64,000 bases of DNA. Origin: Pseudocercospora fijiensis CIRAD86 (lineage: Eukaryota > Ascomycota > Dothideomycetes > Mycosphaerellales > Mycosphaerellaceae). Both the position numbers and the translations under genes were made by a program. Below the pieces are notes generated by a model. That model saw nothing but the letters and a program-made list of their open reading frames with translations. It made no database searches and was not told the origin of the DNA. Shown here one piece after another: positions 33,096 to 44,225 of the stretch. The first letter of the stretch is position 1, and the number at the start of each line of letters is the position of its first letter. The stretch is taken from assembly GCF_000340215.1 (NCBI RefSeq), contig NW_006921532.1:8933409-8997408 (forward strand), given 5' to 3'.

Positions 33096-36000
33096 TCAAT
33101 CATCAGTCGTCAGGTCCACGAATATTTGCGCTTGATCCGCGTTCAACTTGTCCTTCTTGCTGCCTCTGATACGCCTGGTAGGCTTTTTGACGCCTTTCCC
33201 ACATTTGACCGGGCTTCTTGAGTTTCCTGAGGTTGACTGCAGAGGTTTTCGAGAGATCTGCGATCGGCTTGGCGAGTATGCGATCTTCTTCATGGGACTG
33301 CCTCCTTGCTTCGAAGGACTTCCTCGTTTTGCCGGGCTGGCCTGGCTGGGCGAAGTCTTGATAGTCTTCCTTGGGCTCGGACTCTGCTTCTCAGCAATGT
33401 GCTCTGCATCTTGTGTGCTGAAGTTAAAACGGTGGGTACCGTCGGCGTTTGTTGGCAGGTCAAAAGTCCAGTGTCTGTCGTCCATCATACTTAGCATCTT
33501 CTCCAGCAGCTCATTGTGTTTCAAAGTCTCCCGATTTCCAAACACGACAAGCTTACTTCTCCCTCTCGTGAGTGCGACGTTGACGCGTCTCCAGTCTTTT
33601 AGCAAATCGCCTACAATGCGAACTGCATTGCTCCGCACCATGGATATAATAATGCATTCCTTGTCGCGTCCTTGGAAACGATCGGCGGAATCTATCTCGA
33701 CGCTGTCCGGGATGTTTGCTCGGCGGAACAGTTGCCGCATGAGAGCTAGTTGTGAACGGTATAAGGTAATGACACCAATTTCAGATCCAGGAACGCCGCG
33801 TGCGATGAGAGCGAGGACGGACTGTGCCACAAGTGTCGCTTCGAGATTGTTTGTTATTTTGCCCCCGCCACTGAGAGTCTCAAGAGCGCTCGTCCCGAGC
33901 TGGCTTGTGTTGGCAAAGAGGACTCTCTGATTCGGCTCAGTAACGCGATTGAGCCAGCATGTAGACGGCATGGTATAGCACGGCGCATGCTCATCGTGGA
34001 GCCTGTTTAGTGCGCCTACGTCATCTGCTTGAAGTATGCGAGATGCCACAGCCTCGTTGCCACAGCGCAGCTTGCCATGATAGATGAGCTCATTTGACAA
34101 GGTCATGATGTCTTCGCACATCCTGTACTGACGCCCGAGATCTACCACGGCGTCTGGCTGTGCTTCGCTGAGCTGGCGAAACAAGCTGACGTCGAGCCCT
34201 CCCTCAAGAGCGGCTTTGTTCTGTACCAATGGCGGAAGCTGGTAGTGATCACCAACCAATACGAACTTTCTCGCATGCAGCAGTGGTCCGAGTATAGTCG
34301 GCAGTGTAATTTGCGATGCTTCGTCCACGATGCAGACATCGAAGGAGCGCCGGTTGAAGAGCGCATGGTTGGTACCCATGCACGTTGTGGCAACGATGCT
34401 CGTGCCCATAAAGGCGTCGTCAACCTCTTCGATTGTGCTTCTTGGCTTCGCTGCAAGCTGTACGAACTCCTGGACCTGAGTATTAATCTTGGCCGGAACT
34501 CCCAATCGCAGCACGCTGTTTTCTGGCACAAGATCCTTGATCTTGAGGAGAATGTTGTCGACTGCCGTGTGGGTGAAGGAGGTCAGGAGTATCGACTTGT
34601 TCTCAGCGAGAAGAGCACGGATAATATGTGCTATCGTTGTTGTCTTCCCGGTACCTGGCATTCCTAGGATCAGCGCATAGTCGTCAGCGGCAAGAACCTT
34701 TTCCACTGCATGCTGCTGATCGTCGTTCATGGTGCCGAGTTGGGTCGGGTTTGCTGACTCATTTCGGCATGCGGGCGATGGCGTGAAGGTGGGCCTCATG
34801 TCAAAGATGATCTGTTCACGGAGCTTTTCGTGGATTGGATGCGCACTCATCAATCGCACAAGATTGTTCCGCACCAGCGCCAATCCGTTGGAGAACTCGT
34901 CCTTGTCCAGACGATAGCGCATCTGCTGCTGGTTGTCGTCTCTGCGAGCCTGATCTTTGCTTAAGCCTCGGAAAGCTTGGTTGTTCTTGCCGTCAAAGTC
35001 AGCCTCTCGCATCCTGGCATTCCCGAGCTTGCGGTCGACGGCCACACTGATCTTGGCCGGAGAAACTTTCGTCACGTATCCGTTGGCGAGTGCCCACTGG
35101 CCCTCCTCGGATGAGACAACCACAGGCTCGCCAACAGTCAGCTGACTGCCTTCCGTGAAGCTCCCACCCGAGGAACCGGGCGCACGTTTGAAGGAGTAGG
35201 CGTAGCGGTTGATCTTGCCGCCTGAGCCTTCAATGTCGTCCACAGCAGCTTGACTGGCGACTTTGGAGTGTGGAAGGTCTTCTTTGATAATCAAATTGCC
35301 AAAGCAGCGACCAGCACTTTCCCGCTCGAAGGACGTCATAGTCCAGAGCTCTTTCCTCAGTCTGCTTTGGTCGCGTTCCTCGAAGGTCAGAAGCTTGTCC
35401 CACCTCGCGAACCATTTCTTGAGCGTCGTCGCTCTCTCAAGAGAATTACCGGTCTTGCTCTCGAGTTCAAGGTGTCCAGTCGCTTCTTTCCATATCATAC
35501 TGTGCGTTTTCTTGTTGTCGTCGATCATCCCAGCAGATTCGAATGTGCCGTTCTCCACCAATGCATGGTATGAGAAGCAAGACTCTTGAGCATAGCATCT
35601 ACCACATTTGAAGGGATTGCGTAGAAGAGCGGGCAATCCTGATTCTTCCATTGGCTGAGACGCCGCTGGAAGGCTGGTGAGATGTCCTGCGGCATTTGCT
35701 TCTGGCGGATTCCTCGCGCGGAAGATGTACGAAGCAAGTCGATTGCGCTGCTGCACCATTTGTTTGACCTCGTTGAACGGTGGTGCAATGCGTGACATCG
35801 ACGAAGACTCAAGGTAGTACAGGATACCTGCCCCAACTTCAACATCGTACCGATCCGATAGGAGCAGCGTATACAAAGCTGTCTGAGCTCGATGTGATGC
35901 CGATTGTGTGGTCCGTCCAGTCTTGACCTCGAAAGGCACAATGAGATTCCTAAGATCCGGTGCTCCTGGACGACTGGTCGTAGTCGCTTGCACAGTCGCA

Positions 36001-38530
36001 TCGATGTTGCCTTTAAGCCCATATCGAGGACTCCAGACGTGTTCTTCTATCGCGATGAGCTTGCTGATACTCATGAGTACCTTCCCACCCTGCCGATCGT
36101 CGACTGTGCTGTCTGCAGCTGGCTCGGATTTGACAAAAACTCTTGACCATGCTTCCAGTTCACCCATTTTGGCTTTGACTTCTTCAATTGCAAGAACATT
36201 GTCACGCATACCCAGTTCCCAAAGCCCTTCGACATGAGCTTGCACTGTCCTTTCGACCATTTCGTTCAGGAATTTCTGATCCCATCTGTCGGCAGAGAGA
36301 CATTGCTGAAAAATCTCGTGAAGAATTTTGCCATATACCATGGACTTGTTAGTCTCACCCGTTGCCTTTATGCGGTCCTGAAGAACAGCCTTCCGCACGC
36401 AGTCAAAAGAATCGGCGACAGTGGTTGCAGATAGCATATGGTCGGGATGCACAATCAGGAAGTTGCTTTGCTCGGTGTCATCGATGAATGTCTCTCCAGA
36501 GGGCGGAGAGCTCGCGACCGGCGTGCTATTGCTGTGGCGTCTCAGTTTGGCGATGTTGACGATGTTCCCTTTTGAGACGGCAGTGTCAAGCCAGGAGTCG
36601 CGCAAAATAATCACTTCGCTCGCCCGAGTCCGTTCGTCTTCAATTCTAAGAACCTTTTGTTCACATTGACGGCCCTTGCTATTGGTGTATGATCCTGTTC
36701 GCACGTCTATAACCATATACCGCCGGATTCGAGAGGCTGCATTTGCGTTCTGATTTTCGAGGCTTGATTGCGTCGGTCGTGATTTGCGCAAACTCTTTCG
36801 AGGGCTATGCTTGCGCGGAGATCTCTACACATATGCATGAGCTATCTACTCCAATATATACTCATCTCTTGGGACGGTGACTGACCCTTAATGCTTGCGT
36901 TGCACTCAACTCTGCTTGCGCGAACGAATCTTCATCAATCTCGTCACCACCAAACTCATCGTCGTCGTCCTCGATAAGAATGGTAGGATGCTGTTCTGCC
37001 GATTTGCTTGGAGCGCCTGTGTCGATGAACTGAGACTGTGGCGGCGGGTTAGGATGCGAAGGAATGTCGTGCAATGACCTCTCATGAAGCGGGATCTGAG
37101 AGCATAATTCATCCAGATCATCAGCGGTCAGGTCAAATTCATCATCCTCGAACTCGTCTTGCCCGTTCTTGGCGGCTGCCGACACAGGTTCTTCCCGTAC
37201 TTGCGGGACTTTGGGCTGACTTGGAGCCTTTGTCACTGATGGCCGCTTGTACGCTGGCAGGGGCGCTTTGCTCTGAAGTGTGTACGTTGGAGCTGCACCT
37301 GGGTTCAGAGGATCTCCGACCGCTTTCGAGGGCTCGTACCTGACGCCGCCAGATTGTGTTCGCTGCATCTGCGGCCTTTCTTTCGACTGCGTATGATCGA
37401 AGAGTATTGCGGGCGGCCTGGAGGCTTGTGCTGGCACAGCTGGTCGCCTTGTCTGCAACGGACTTGTGTTTGCAGTTCTCGGCCCTGAGTTTGCTCCAGA
37501 GTTAGGCAGAGGACTCGAGCTGGAAGGAGCTTCGGTACCAGACATTGCTGTTGGTGTATCTTTGTGCGTTTGCTCAAGCCTTTGAGATGCCAACGTCTCT
37601 TGCATCTTCTGCACCATAGTAGCGACCTTACTTTTGCCACCGGATCCAATGGCAGTCTGATCTTGCCAAATGGCAATGCTTGCTCGACTATTGGTACATC
37701 GCCGCTTGTTCTTGCTGGTCGGCCAGTCATTTCCAGTGCTTGCCCATCTTCTCAGCTTTCCGTCTTTGAGGGGCGTCTCTAGTGGTCTCGGCGAAGCCTG
37801 GAAGATGAGGCTGCTGATTTCCGGGAGCTTCAGAGTGTCCCCTGTCTGTCTGCCGTTTGCATACTTTTGCCACAAGTCTGCTGCGGGATCTGCAGCAGGG
37901 GTCTTGAAGGTCGAAGTAACGTCCTTTTGTGTAGAGTTCTGATTCGGTTGAGATGATGATCCTGGGCATGTAGGTGACGAGCTCTTAGCCCGTCGTCGCT
38001 TTCTTCTATTTGGTGTAAGGAGATCTGACGAGCTATTCGGTATCCAGCCAATCTGTTCTTGAGGCGACCGTTTCAAGGGTTCTTCTTCTTTGACCTCATC
38101 CACGTTTCCGATCAGCTCCTCGAGCGGCAGACGTGCACCCGGTGTGTATGTGAACGTGTTCGCGTGGGGTATCGATGGTATTTGACGAGTGCTTCCGCCC
38201 TCATGCTGTGCATTCTCTGCCGCTGTGTTGTCGCCCTTGCCATTCTCCGTGGCACTCGTCGTTTCCGAAGTCTTTGCAATTGCTTGCTCGCCTCCCGCTA
38301 CGAAGTGGAAAGCCTGTAATTTCGACTTGGCCTCTGACGTTGCAGGAATTGCGGGCTTGACAGGTACATTGGTCGGAGTATCGTGCAATGGCTGTCGTCC
38401 ATGGTGGTATCGATTCCATTGTCCTGGTCTGGGCTACTCCAACGTTAGCACGTAACTCGCCGCCGCAGCAAGTTCGGTGGCTTGCCTTCTTGGGTTCCTG
38501 GTCGAAGAAGCTCTTGGTGCGAGTCGCCAT
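33096..38530 (-). CDS. DNA2: Dna2 replication nuclease-helicase
   Basis: Nuclear nuclease/5'-3' helicase that trims long Okazaki flaps and resects DNA ends. Three exons (38530-38486, 38433-36886, 36824-33096) join in frame to 1,773 residues. Exon 1 codes only 15 residues, including TKSFFD. Its intron starts with GC, not GT, and ends GTGCTAACGTTGGAGTAG. Exon 2 is a disordered N-terminus ending in acidic segments with DDLDELCSQIP. Exon 3 holds the RecB-like nuclease: a lone Cys in DSFDCVRKAV (about residue 673), YGKILHEIF, GNIDATV, FEVKTGR, then CGRCYAQESC, the CxxCx5C of the iron-sulfur cluster. The SF1 helicase follows: GMPGTGKTTT (Walker A), VDEASQ, GDHYQLPP, RQYRM, RFQGRDKE and VALTRGRSK. 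All catalytic residues are present. The long N-terminus makes it larger than yeast Dna2. Confidence 0.93.
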
Positions 38531-39113
38531 TGAGCCTCGCTATGGATGTGAGATGTGACCAGCACACTTTTTTATGGCATTTGACGCGTACGAGTACGAA
38601 TATGCACCATTGCTGAGCTGTCGTTGAATGTTTTGGCGGGTCGAAGTGGGTGACGCGACAGGACGCGCGCTGTCGGAGCCGGCGAAACATTCGGCCGTTT
38701 CTTTCACAAGATAGCGTCAGACCTTAATAATCATCTACACAGGTACCTTCAGCCGCCTCTCGAACATGCACACATTCGAAGATTTCAACGAGCCATCATT
38801 GCACTGTTGGATATCACGTTCTGATTTGACATGGTCTTGTCTTCGCTACTTCCTCTCGAGGTTCGGATACACTAGCAGCGTAGAGATACATACAATGCTG
38901 CTAGTCAGCGCTGGCAAGTCCCTTCTCAAAGGGAATTGTGAAAAGTATGCATTTAGACACCCGCTTGAACGCTGCAATAACCAAAAAGCACACTTCCTCT
39001 CCTGCGTTGCATCAACAGCACGCATTTGTCTTTCCCTCGTCTCATTCGAGACCCATGCCGCTTCCCATAATTTCCCAGGCTGCAGACTTGGGCTGCAAGT
39101 CCTCGGACACTTG
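38531..39113. other. Intergenic between Dna2 and verprolin
   Basis: Dna2 promoter side and verprolin 3' flank. No gene seen. Confidence 0.5.
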
Positions 39114-40769
39114 TCACTCGAATGCCCCCAAATCTAGCGGCACTGAACTGCCTCGTCCAGCTCTGTATCTCTTCGGTCCACCAATGAATTCTCGTGGCTT
39201 AGGCAATTGGTCGTCGCTCTGGAACTTGAACCTGCTATCCTGAATGGCCGCTCTCGGGCCTGCACTCCGAGCGCCGGAATCCGCTCGATCACGGGTACCA
39301 TTTGTCAACGTGTAGGCTGAGGGGTCCATGGTGTTCATCCTTGGTGCGGCCCCAGGAGTTCCTATGCTAATGCCACCGGCTGTCGGAATTCCGCCTGGCG
39401 TGCTCGCTTTCGGTGGCGGAGGAGCTGGCGCGGGAGGAGGAGGTGCCGAAGGTACTGAATTGTTCCGCGCTCGCGTCGTAGGCGGAGGAGGGGGAGCATG
39501 CTGAGCAGGTCGACTGGGAGCGGGCGATGCTGTTCGATTCGCGCCAAAAGCATTGCGTGCTGCTTGTTCTGCTAAGCTCGTTTCTCTGTGTCCATTCGCT
39601 TGGGGAGGTGGTGGCGGAGGTGCAGGAGGCACAGATCGTCCGCTGTTGTAATTATATGGGTCGTACTCATTGTCATTCTCCACCACGCTCGCAATCCTTG
39701 ATGCTGGAGCTGGAGGCGGTGGAGGCGCTGGCGGAGCACTGGGAGGCGAAGGCGTAGGTCTACTTATAGGTGCGGGCGGAGGTCTGGGAGCACTTCCTGG
39801 CATAGGTGGAGGAGGAGGAGGTGCTGTTGAAGGTGCTGGACTTGATGACGGCCGCGAAGAGTCTGTCGTCGGTAGATTCAACATCGATACGGACCCCATT
39901 GCCAGACCTGATGGTTTCCGCGAAGCAGGAGGTGGGATCGGGGGCTTTTTGCCTATTGGAGGTGGAGGCTTCGGTTTACTTTGCGCAATGTCTGGTAATG
40001 AATGTGTGCTCATCGGACGCAGATTATTCTTCAATGCAGCCACAGAGGGTATCGTGGGTGCTGCTCCTCGAGGCAAAGGAGGAGGCGCAGCACCAGGCCT
40101 AGGAGGCGGTTGTCCATTTGGTTTCGGTGTTGCTGGCGCTTGTGCTGCAGGAGGACTCTTTTTCGAATTCGTTTCTGGGTCCGAGTCGTATATGTTCACG
40201 CCACCACCTCTGCTCTTCAACTTGGGCATTCCTCCCGCGAACAACCCTCCTAATTGAGGTGCACTCTCCATAGCTGCTCCCGCTCCTGGATTTGATGTCT
40301 GGTCGCTATTGCTTCTCGCTCTGTTTGCGCCCGGAGGCGCAGGCGGTCGTAGGCCTCCAGGTATGGGCGGCGCACCGCCCACAGGTGGTCCGCCCGAGTC
40401 TTTGGGCTTGTCGATTATGGGTGCGGACCTGTCGTTAACAACTCCCACCTTCTTGAGTCGCGTGCCCTTTTCAATGTCTCCCAGTAGAGCTCCCTGCGCC
40501 AAGCCGCGTCAGCTAATCTCCAGCACGTCCACTTTCACACAGTTCTAGTCCTCGCTTTCACACGTACTCTGCCTTTCACTTCCGCTTTAGAAGGTCTTGC
40601 CGGGGTATTCGATGGAGCTGGGCCTGGTGGAGGGGGCGGCGGAGGAGGACCTTTGTGCCTGTTAGCAAACATTCTCAAGGACCACGAGAAAGCTGTGAAA
40701 CGTACCTCCGGCCATGCCAGCAGGCATCGGGGGCGGCGGCGGAGGAGGCGGCGGTGGTGGTGCAGGCAT
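39114..40769 (-). CDS. VRP1: Verprolin/WIP-family actin regulator
   Basis: Proline-rich actin-binding partner of WASP/Las17, acting in cortical actin patches, endocytosis and polarised growth. Three exons (40769-40706, 40650-40568, 40493-39114) give 508 residues. The start MPAPPP continues with a proline run. The WH2 domain follows at about residues 50-65 (ALLGDIEKGTRLKKV, then NDRSAPII), its first residues brought together by the second splice. The middle is almost entirely PPPP, APPP and GGAPP modules that can bind profilin and SH3 domains. The C-terminus FKFQSDDQLPKPREF with KRYRAG is the WASP-binding end of the family. Only one WH2 is visible. The first intron has a TTTGCTAAC branch point; its acceptor could be shifted, which would change the proline-rich join. 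Confidence 0.92.
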
Positions 40770-41079
40770 GGTGAGAGGTTGTCGTTGCGCTGCTTGCTCT
40801 ATGCGCTCAGCCTGCAGCTCGATTCTAGAGATTGCCGGGGAGAACAGTTTGCGAGCACATGTGAAGCGCTTGTGAACAAGTAAATGCCAGCAGGCGACAG
40901 AATAAAGAAAGGCTGCCGAGAGTGTGGTGGCAGAGATGCAGTCGGAGGCACTCACAGGTGCCTGACCTGAGGCGATCCAAATGTCTTGGCCCGGCGAGCG
41001 AGCGATGATGCAGCGCGCAAGAGTCAGCGCGAGTTCATTACTCCATCGCAGCGGACAAACACCAGGCAGACGAGATATA
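40770..41079. promoter_or_regulatory. Divergent intergenic promoter region
   Basis: About 310 bp between the verprolin start (-) and the mitochondrial-protein start (+), so both promoters must lie here or overlap the first exons. An in-frame ATG at 40981 would shorten it to 211 bp. No specific element recognised. Confidence 0.5.
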
Positions 41080-42357
41080 ATGCATCCCAGGACGAGGCTC
41101 ACAGTTTGCTCGGACTGCCTGTCTCTATTGCGAAGACCTCGAACGTCGCATATCAGACTCCCGGCTCAGTCGCCATGGAATTACTGTAGCTTTGGCACAG
41201 CTTCGTGCCAACCACGAGCCCATCGAAGCACGAGAGCGCAAAATGCTGGCATACGGCAAATCAGACATCTCGCCGCCCAGGCTGCACAGCAACAACAGCC
41301 GCCCGCGCCATATCAGGCGGCCGATCTGACTTCGATCCATAATCGCGTGCAGGAGCTGGCCAGGTCAGTGCTGAAGCCTGACGATGGAAAGATTCCAGCC
41401 GAAGAGCGAATCCTCTACGTACTGGAGCAGCTCGAATATCTGGCCAAGCTTATATTGGACGAACGAGTGGCATCGGAGCCAAGCACAAGCACTCGACAAA
41501 AGCCCATTTCCCGTACGCAACAGAAAGCGAGTGCGACTTCAGCACTGCTAGGTAGTGTCAACGCAAGGGCATACCCAGTCTCAATCACTCGCGCCTCTAT
41601 CCTGAGCTCCATTTCTGAGAAGGCAGAAGAGATCGTTCGTCATCCAGACGTCTTTATCTCCCCGGGAGTGCTGAAAGCGTATGTCAGTCTTCAGAGCTTA
41701 CTGCATCAGCCATCCTCATTTCCAGACGTCTTCGATCTCTATGCGCGAAAGGCAATACCGATTCAAAAAGGAAATACCATCACATATTCGTCAGCATCAC
41801 CGGATCAGATCAAGTCTGCCGTGCCAGGCGAAACCGCAAAAGCGGCATTGCATGCTGCCATTGAAGCCCATGACTTGCCTCTGGCAGTGGACATCATCTC
41901 CACCACGTACTGTACGCCAGCTTTCAAAAAAGCCAAGACATTCAGACAAGCAGCATTTCCAATTGTCGGACTAGGAGTTGCTCCACTTGCTGCATTGACT
42001 TTGAGCACCACATTCGCAAATCTGCAGCAGACAATGGACACTAGCATGGCTACCGGGATCGCCTTTGCTGGAACTATGACCTACGTCGGAGCCGTTGCAA
42101 TGGTCGGTTACGTCGCGGTGACCACGGCAAATGACCAGATGGACCGAGTCGTGTGGGCCTCCGGCGTGCCGCTATGGGAGCGTTGGGTTCGAGAAGACGA
42201 AAGAGCAGCTATCGACAGAGTAGCAGGAGCCTGGGGTTTCAAAGAGGTTGACAAGAGAGGCGAAGAGGAAGGTGAAGACTGGGAGGCTTTGCGTGAATGG
42301 ATTGGCTCGAGAGGCATGGTTTTGGACAAGGTCAGCTTGATGGAAGGCATGGAATGA
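41080..42357 (+). CDS. Predicted mitochondrial membrane protein, function unknown
   Basis: Single-exon protein of 425 residues from the ATG at 41080 (A at -3). The frame is open to an earlier ATG at 40981 that would add 33 residues. The N-terminus MHPRTRLTVCSDCLSLLRRP, followed by a long Arg/Ser/His-rich, acid-poor stretch, resembles a mitochondrial presequence. A helical region follows (ERILYVLEQLEYLAKLILDE), then two hydrophobic segments near the C-terminal third: FPIVGLGVAPLAALTLSTTF and IAFAGTMTYVGAVAMVGYVA. A charged tail follows with LWERWVREDER and a run of Glu. The two-helix hairpin suggests insertion in the inner membrane (inference). I do not recognise the family. Confidence 0.7.
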   Translation: MHPRTRLTVCSDCLSLLRRPRTSHIRLPAQSPWNYCSFGTASCQPRAHRSTRAQNAGIRQIRHLAAQAAQQQQPPAPYQAADLTSIHNRVQELARSVLKPDDGKIPAEERILYVLEQLEYLAKLILDERVASEPSTSTRQKPISRTQQKASATSALLGSVNARAYPVSITRASILSSISEKAEEIVRHPDVFISPGVLKAYVSLQSLLHQPSSFPDVFDLYARKAIPIQKGNTITYSSASPDQIKSAVPGETAKAALHAAIEAHDLPLAVDIISTTYCTPAFKKAKTFRQAAFPIVGLGVAPLAALTLSTTFANLQQTMDTSMATGIAFAGTMTYVGAVAMVGYVAVTTANDQMDRVVWASGVPLWERWVREDERAAIDRVAGAWGFKEVDKRGEEEGEDWEALREWIGSRGMVLDKVSLMEGME

Positions 42358-42705
42358 AGACATACCCAAACGTCGTTCCATTCTGGCTTCCAGAGACACG
42401 AGGCATCTCCCACTTGATCGCTGAATCGCAGGACTTCTGCACCGCGTCTTGTCGAGTGGTACAGAGACGAAATAGGACTATGAAACTCAGACCAGAAGTT
42501 TGCTACTGTGTGACACGAAGCATGGTCGTCGCAGTGTTGCATGATCATGCCTACGCGGCTGACATTTTCATGCTGTGCGCAGGAGAGCGCGGCGTGCGCT
42601 TCATCAAGCTGGTGGGATGAATTATAGTCTCCGTGACTTTCCGCTCGCGGTACTGCGGTCGATGACACTGGTCGAATCCCCTCTTATACCAGTGCCTGAG
42701 ATGCT
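42358..42705. other. Intergenic
   Basis: 3' flank of the mitochondrial-protein gene and promoter of the membrane-protein gene. No gene seen. Confidence 0.5.
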
Positions 42706-44115
42706 ATGGCACGTGCACTCAGCAGCGAAATCCTCAGCCACGACGGCGACGCAGTCGATACAGAATCACCGAGGCAGAAGAAAAGGTGTATGCTATCAAA
42801 ACTGGACGTCACTGTGTTGTTTGGCATGCCACTCCTTGGTGCAGCATTGGCTGGCATAGTCTCCTTTCCACTCAAGGCACCACACAAGACAAGTGAGGCC
42901 ACTCGCGATCAGCTCTTCACCTGCGATGCGAATGGTAACGTCTACTGGACAACAAGGCCCCCTGGTTTATTCGACACTCGCTTCGCGTTCGCCATCAATC
43001 TGGGATTCGGAAGCTTCTCATACTCAATTGCCAAGTCCTTGGACTTGGCATGGGATCTTGTCATTGGCCGCGTTGGACAAGCTCTATTCATCAGCCTTAC
43101 CTACATCACCTTCAAAAGAGCGCTTACCACATCTCGAAGAGCTTATGAAATGTCATACGAAAAGTTCCTGGCTCTCACGTACGCGCCAGGCAGTTTCATG
43201 GCATTCTTGGCATACCTCGATGACTCTGTACGGCACTGTGGCTCATTAAGACACTTTATGGTCGCTCTGGCAATTGTGTATTGCACTGTGTACGTGCTAA
43301 TCTTTCCCACCTTTGTGTCGGCCATGACTGGATATCAAGCGGAGCTCAAGCCTTTTGAGAACGAGACCAAGATAGCGATGAACACTACCCCAATATGTGG
43401 CTATCTTGCTTACGACAGTCTTGACAATTTGGTCGACTGCGTGGAAGTGTCACAGAACAGGAGCGTCCTCACCGCAGTGGTTTGTAAGTACTCCGCTCTT
43501 ATGCTCCCACCATCTCTGACTAACAACTTCACCGATAACATGTCCATATTCGGCCAACCACAAGAGGGTCCTGATGGCCAACAAATCAGACTTTCCAGCG
43601 CTTCTTTCAATCCTCCCAATGGCGAGATGTATTTCATTCTCGACGGCGCAAAACAGCCCACATCGCAGACCGAGATGTTAGATCATGGTCTCTGCCAACC
43701 AGCGGTCCAGGATCCAAACTATCAATGGGGCTTTTCTTCGCTACTGCTACTCATCTTCTTGGGCGTGACCTTCTTTATACTCTCAACGCTCTACTTTATC
43801 TGGATTGACACCTTGAGGCTTGGTTATGCAGACAACGTTGAAGATATTTTTGGTCCGTTACGAGCAGCTTTTAGTGTTTCGGAAGTCATTCGGCAAGAGG
43901 TCGGAGACAACGCTGCGCAAGCAACTGAGCATGACCTACAGCGAATTCTGAAGGAGAAGAGTGCCAGGCTTCGTATTGAGCCTCGGATGTTTGATGAGAA
44001 CGCATTTCTTGGTGACCGAGCAATCACGATCCAGCTAAGCACTCCTGCACGATTGTTCGCAGGTCAAGGTTGGAAAATCAAAGCACGAGGCGCCTCAGCC
44101 CGTCATCGAATGTAA
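42706..44115 (+). CDS. Polytopic membrane protein, fungal, function unknown
   Basis: Single exon, 469 residues. About six hydrophobic segments: LFGMPLLGAALAGIVSF near residue 40, three or four between about 100 and 175, VALAIVYCTVYVLIFPTF near 190, and FSSLLLLIFLGVTFFILSTL near 350. Between the last two lies a hydrophilic loop of about 140 residues with several N-glycosylation sequons (NET, NTT, NRS, NFT, NMS) and several Cys, so it is probably extracellular or luminal. The C-terminal 100 residues are charged and cytosolic on that topology. There is no transporter signature, so I give no activity. The stop lies only 110 bp from the convergent end of the first HExxH gene. Confidence 0.72.
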   Translation: MARALSSEILSHDGDAVDTESPRQKKRCMLSKLDVTVLFGMPLLGAALAGIVSFPLKAPHKTSEATRDQLFTCDANGNVYWTTRPPGLFDTRFAFAINLGFGSFSYSIAKSLDLAWDLVIGRVGQALFISLTYITFKRALTTSRRAYEMSYEKFLALTYAPGSFMAFLAYLDDSVRHCGSLRHFMVALAIVYCTVYVLIFPTFVSAMTGYQAELKPFENETKIAMNTTPICGYLAYDSLDNLVDCVEVSQNRSVLTAVVCKYSALMLPPSLTNNFTDNMSIFGQPQEGPDGQQIRLSSASFNPPNGEMYFILDGAKQPTSQTEMLDHGLCQPAVQDPNYQWGFSSLLLLIFLGVTFFILSTLYFIWIDTLRLGYADNVEDIFGPLRAAFSVSEVIRQEVGDNAAQATEHDLQRILKEKSARLRIEPRMFDENAFLGDRAITIQLSTPARLFAGQGWKIKARGASARHRM

Positions 44116-44225
44116 CAACATCAGCGTGCGAAACCTGTTACAGGCACTGACTATAGAGGAAGGCTGCTTCACAAAGGACATAAGCTCTTTAACAAAAATT
44201 AAAATGCCATTCAGTCGATGATACG

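Noticed and set aside
36862..38388. 508-codon frame as a separate gene upstream of Dna2
   Set aside because: It has no ATG at its start, ends in a phase-0 donor that joins the Dna2 nuclease-helicase frame, and carries the acidic N-terminal features expected of Dna2.
39670..40257. Glycine-rich plus-strand frame of 195 codons
   Set aside because: Antisense of the proline-rich verprolin exon; glycine codons arise from reversed proline codons.
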